Source: Opitutia bacterium (GTDB taxonomy: Bacteria > Verrucomicrobiota > Verrucomicrobiia > Opitutales > Seribacteraceae). Taken from it: a stretch of DNA of 9,150 nucleotides. Positions 7,094 to 9,150 of this stretch are shown one piece after another. A model generated the notes under the pieces. That model saw only the letters and a program-made list of their open reading frames with translations. It was not told the DNA's origin and ran no database searches. The position numbers were made by a program, and so were the translations under genes. The first letter of the stretch is position 1, and each line of letters starts with the position of its first letter. The stretch spans positions 1 through 9,150 of the forward strand of contig JABGUO010000121.1 in assembly GCA_018646565.1 (NCBI GenBank), in the 5' to 3' direction.

Positions 7094-7633
7094 TTAGTAC
7101 TTAAGGTATTCAATCAATAATGCCTCGGAGCTAAACATTTTCCATTTTTTCCCATCTCTTTTCATGGTGTGTAACATCTTGACTCGGTTATCTCGAAACG
7201 CGGCATTACCAGAAAGTTTCTGTGTAACTTGCAATACTTCGACCTTCGCTTCATCGCCGTCAATCTCCTTCACCTCAAGCTGTTGTATCGTGTATTTTAG
7301 CTGAAGGCGGGCAAAAATATAAGTCATCATATCCTTGGAACTCTCTGCGGTAGGAGATTCAGGATGGATCGTACTCAGTGCCATGTTGATATTTCTTTTG
7401 GAAACGGCAAATATGTTTGTTTTTACCACATCCTTAATTTCTTTTACCATCGCAGGATCTAACTCCTTCTTCACGACTGCGGCAGGAGCTACTTCATTTG
7501 CTGGTGGCACAATGGTGGTAGAAGAACCAGGAAGAGAACTCCCGGGTAAATCCTGAGCGGATAATATTGGAATAGAACATACTACAATCCATCCCAAAAT
7601 CATACGCCTAAGAATTTGTGCTTTCATTATCAT
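7094..7633 (-). CDS. Small exported protein of unknown function, possibly NTF2/SnoaL-like
   Basis: The product has 179 residues. A Sec signal peptide spans about 1-27 (basic MIMKAQILRR, a hydrophobic core, then a likely cut after PILSA). A low-complexity linker of P, S and G residues follows (about 28-50), then a folded part. Its alternating helix and strand pattern, with a conserved-looking end (MKRDGKKWKMFSSEALLIEYLKY), resembles an NTF2/SnoaL-type cone fold; that is an impression, not a family match. There are no cysteines in the predicted mature part. The start is ATG 7633 with AGGA 11 bases upstream; Met3 (7627) is a possible alternative. It sits 57 bp after the DsbD-like gene on the same strand and may be co-transcribed with it. 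The gap to argS is only 20 bp. Confidence 0.7.
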   Translation of the reverse strand: MIMKAQILRRMILGWIVVCSIPILSAQDLPGSSLPGSSTTIVPPANEVAPAAVVKKELDPAMVKEIKDVVKTNIFAVSKRNINMALSTIHPESPTAESSKDMMTYIFARLQLKYTIQQLEVKEIDGDEAKVEVLQVTQKLSGNAAFRDNRVKMLHTMKRDGKKWKMFSSEALLIEYLKY

Positions 7634-7690
7634 AATATCTAAAGTCCTATAAAATGAATTTTTTTCAATTCTAAAAGTAGAACATGTTAT

Positions 7691-8542
7691 TTATTTTGAA
7701 GAAACCAATGGGACTTCAATACTAAAATATTGGTCAGTTGAACCTTCCTCCCATCCTTTCTTTTTAAATAGTAAACCGGATAAAAACTTTTCATCCTTTC
7801 GAGCCCATGGTGAACGCTCGAAGCGTAAATGAAGAAAATCTTCTTTATTTTTAAACAACTGATTTCCATCCGAACTAATTAAACGATTGGAGGAGAAAAA
7901 TATTGGACGATCCTCACTCGACTCCCAATTATTTCTATTTAGTAATTTTAAATCGATGAAGTTACCTTTGAGACTTGCAGATGGCTTCCAATGGTCAGGA
8001 AGAGGTTGAGGAATTGACCTCCTAAACTGCTCGAACTTCTGGTGCCAACCCGAATCGAATTCCTTCGAATTTACCACCTCTAATTCAATCGATAAATTAG
8101 TAAACCCGGGCAGGCATTGTCGGGAACAAGTGAGCCAAGATGCACTTGCATTGAGAGTTATAATCTCTCCTGCTTTTACTTGATCAGATACACTTACCTT
8201 GCTCAGAAAAAGAGTTTCCCCGTAATTCCCATTGGCTCGAATACTTGCCATCTTCACTTTCTCAGGTGTACAGTAAAGGAGTTCACCAATTGATATCCCC
8301 TCTGGAGTTGACCACTCAAGGGAAGGAGCAACACCAACATCTCCGGGATGTTTCCAATAAGTATGCCAACCCTTTTCTCTTATAATGTGCCAACCAATCC
8401 AAAAATCTTCGCCGGGAACAACTCCGTTTTGTTCCGCAACTAGCTCCATTCGCAAAGGGCCTACCTTTTTCATTCCCAAGCAAGAAACACTCAGGAAAAA
8501 AGAGATAAGAAGAAAAGGAATTCTAACAATTAAATCATTCAA
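7691..8542 (-). CDS. Stand-alone DsbD N-terminal (alpha) domain-like exported protein with a CxxxC pair
   Basis: The sequence resembles the periplasmic N-terminal domain of the thiol:disulfide reductase DsbD (Pfam DsbC/DsbD_N type), which passes electrons to periplasmic partners. The typical run is seen: VPGEDFWIGWHI (42-53), GWHTYWKHPGDVGVAPSLEW (58-77), NGNYGET (104-110) and SWLTCSRQCLPG (135-146). The last segment holds the presumed redox pair Cys139/Cys143. The protein stops at 283 residues, with no transmembrane transporter or thioredoxin domain. I chose TTG 8542: it overlaps the TGA of the upstream gene as TTGA and gives a compact signal peptide (MNDLIVR plus IPFLLISFFLSVSC); a TTG at 8566 would add eight polar residues. 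A lipidated Cys21 is possible but the lipobox is poor. The redox role is inferred; the domain likeness is strong. Confidence 0.82.
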   Translation of the reverse strand: MNDLIVRIPFLLISFFLSVSCLGMKKVGPLRMELVAEQNGVVPGEDFWIGWHIIREKGWHTYWKHPGDVGVAPSLEWSTPEGISIGELLYCTPEKVKMASIRANGNYGETLFLSKVSVSDQVKAGEIITLNASASWLTCSRQCLPGFTNLSIELEVVNSKEFDSGWHQKFEQFRRSIPQPLPDHWKPSASLKGNFIDLKLLNRNNWESSEDRPIFFSSNRLISSDGNQLFKNKEDFLHLRFERSPWARKDEKFLSGLLFKKKGWEEGSTDQYFSIEVPLVSSK

Positions 8543-8853
8543 CTGAAGGATTTCCCGCACCCACAAGTTGTTTGGGCATTTGGATTTCGAATTTCAAAAC
8601 CTTTTCCACTCAACCCATCATCAAAGTGGATTTCTGTGCCAGACAGATACTCTACACTTTCTCCATCAACAGCAAATTGGACTCCTTGACTTTCGCCAAG
8701 TTGATCAGAATCTTTAGCCTGATCCATTGACATTCCGTATTCAAATCCAGAACATCCTCCAGGCTCAATAAAAATACGGAGTAATTTGTCAGAATCGGAG
8801 TCTTTTGACATTCGTTCGATCTCCTTGGCTGCTTCGATAGTTAATTTGATCAT
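8539..8853 (-). CDS. erpA: A-type iron-sulfur carrier protein (ErpA/IscA/HesB family)
   Basis: A-type carriers receive Fe-S clusters from the assembly scaffold and hand them to apo-enzymes in the cytoplasm. The 104-residue product is the usual size. The three invariant cysteines are in place: Cys34 in EPGGCSGFEYG (30-40) and Cys97/Cys99 in the terminal TTCGCGKSF (96-103). The intervening core includes GTEIHFDD and GFEIRNPN as in ErpA. It cannot be separated from IscA/SufA by sequence alone; the GFEIRNPNA segment favours ErpA, so the symbol is tentative. No isc or suf genes lie in the window. The downstream DsbD-like gene begins inside its stop codon. The best promoter candidate would give an almost leaderless transcript. 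It is divergent from a protein kinase gene. Confidence 0.9.
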   Translation of the reverse strand: MIKLTIEAAKEIERMSKDSDSDKLLRIFIEPGGCSGFEYGMSMDQAKDSDQLGESQGVQFAVDGESVEYLSGTEIHFDDGLSGKGFEIRNPNAQTTCGCGKSFS

Positions 8854-8858
8854 AGATA

Positions 8859-8887
8859 ATTACTAACATCGGAGAGAATTATGTCAA
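8859..8887 (-). promoter_or_regulatory. Possible erpA promoter
   Basis: On the minus strand, a perfect TTGACA (8887-8882) is followed after 17 bases by AGTAAT (8864-8859, 4 of 6 to consensus). Transcription would begin at or next to the erpA ATG (8853), implying a leaderless or near-leaderless message; no Shine-Dalgarno is visible. The -35 lies within one of the TTATGYCAA motif copies described below. Confidence 0.4.
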
Positions 8888-8998
8888 ATCAAGCGACTAT
8901 AAGCGTAAATTATGCCAAATATACTATTTACTCTTAAAAAATTAAGTATTTTCTTGAAAACTGATAGGATAAAACTTAGTTTTACGACATTGGCATAA
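8879..8998. promoter_or_regulatory. Three copies of a TTATGYCAA motif in the erpA/kinase divergent region
   Basis: TTATGTCAAAT (8879-8889) and TTATGCCAAAT (8910-8920) are direct copies differing at one base and spaced 31 bp apart, about three helical turns. TTGGCATAA (8990-8998) is an exact inverse of the second copy's first nine bases and abuts the kinase ATG (8999). The layout resembles operator sites for a shared regulator, but the leftmost copy may simply contain the erpA -35. No regulator can be named. Confidence 0.4.
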
Positions 8999-9150
8999 AT
9001 GAAACACATATTTAACGAAGTACACTACGAACTAACTCGTAAAATTGCAGAAGGTGGGATGGGATTGGTCTACGAAGCTACACAAAAAGGAATTGGTGGA
9101 TTCCGAAAAGTGGTCGCAATCAAACTGATTCGGGAAGAATATTCTGCAAT
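8999..9150 (+). CDS. Serine/threonine protein kinase (Hanks type), N-terminal fragment (runs off the right edge)
   Basis: The first 50 codons from ATG 8999 are visible. They show the kinase N-lobe: [18 protein letters not shown] (10-27), whose GGMGLV is the glycine-rich ATP loop, then VVAIKLI (38-44) with the ATP-anchoring Lys42. This matches the PknB/Pkn2-type bacterial kinases that phosphorylate Ser/Thr of target proteins and often carry C-terminal sensor or membrane parts; what follows here is outside the window. The start codon lacks a visible Shine-Dalgarno. An inverted 9-base repeat (TTGGCATAA) ends immediately before the ATG. The kinase call is solid from two core motifs; the subtype is not determinable. 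Confidence 0.88.
   Translation, partial: MKHIFNEVHYELTRKIAEGGMGLVYEATQKGIGGFRKVVAIKLIREEYSA

Noticed and set aside
7086..7116. TGATTGA/TCAATCA inverted repeat between the convergent argS and exported-protein genes
   Set aside because: Only 7 bp of AT-rich stem with a 17-base loop and no T tract; mostly inside the coding end. Not convincing as a terminator.
8911..8926. Possible sigma-54 promoter, because TTGGCA occurs twice near the kinase gene
   Set aside because: Neither copy has the GC doublet at the required distance on its strand.
8954..8982. Kinase promoter with TTGAAA as -35
   Set aside because: The hexamer at correct spacing (TAGTTT) is a poor -10; other pairings (TTAAGT/TAGGAT) are no better.
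1..9150. Novel multi-gene system, defence island, mobile element, CRISPR or RNA gene
   Set aside because: All complete genes except the small exported protein belong to well-known families. Gene order and composition look like an ordinary chromosome, with no transposase, integrase, direct-repeat array or tRNA seen.

Overview
The window is a chromosomal, mostly housekeeping stretch of about 45% GC by eye. It probably comes from a Verrucomicrobiota bacterium, with Opitutae/Puniceicoccales-like the best guess. This rests on the style of the EF-P sequence, the stand-alone DsbD-alpha-type protein and an exported protein family at the left edge that I associate with this phylum. It is recognition from memory, not a search result.

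Layout. The left edge (1-345, minus) is the N-terminal part of an exported protein. A non-coding gap of about 320 bp follows and carries a degenerate palindromic REP-like repeat with GTCATTGCGAGG-type ends. Next is a tightly overlapping minus-strand operon, read right to left: xth (exonuclease III/AP endonuclease), ribD (riboflavin deaminase/reductase) and rdgB (ITP/XTP pyrophosphatase). All three start/stop junctions overlap or abut. The efp gene (plus) diverges from xth and converges on a pyrimidine nucleoside phosphorylase homologue (minus), with a shared hairpin terminator between them. argS (plus) diverges from the phosphorylase and converges on a second minus-strand group read right to left: an ErpA/IscA-type Fe-S carrier, a stand-alone DsbD N-terminal-domain-like protein and a small exported protein. 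The right edge (8999-9150, plus) is the start of a serine/threonine protein kinase, divergent from erpA.

How the genes work together. xth and rdgB both protect nucleic acids from damaged bases: AP-site repair and cleansing of deaminated purine nucleotides. ribD is interleaved by translational coupling rather than by pathway. The ErpA-like and DsbD-like genes are translationally coupled through a TTGA stop/start overlap, pairing Fe-S assembly with a cysteine-pair periplasmic domain. The 145 bp gap between erpA and the kinase carries three copies of a TTATGYCAA motif.

No defence system, mobile element, CRISPR array or RNA gene is visible. The points most worth following up are a phosphorylase that has lost most of its family signature and several substrate ligands without any frameshift, an EF-P with arginine at the modification-site position, and the repeated motif upstream of the kinase.
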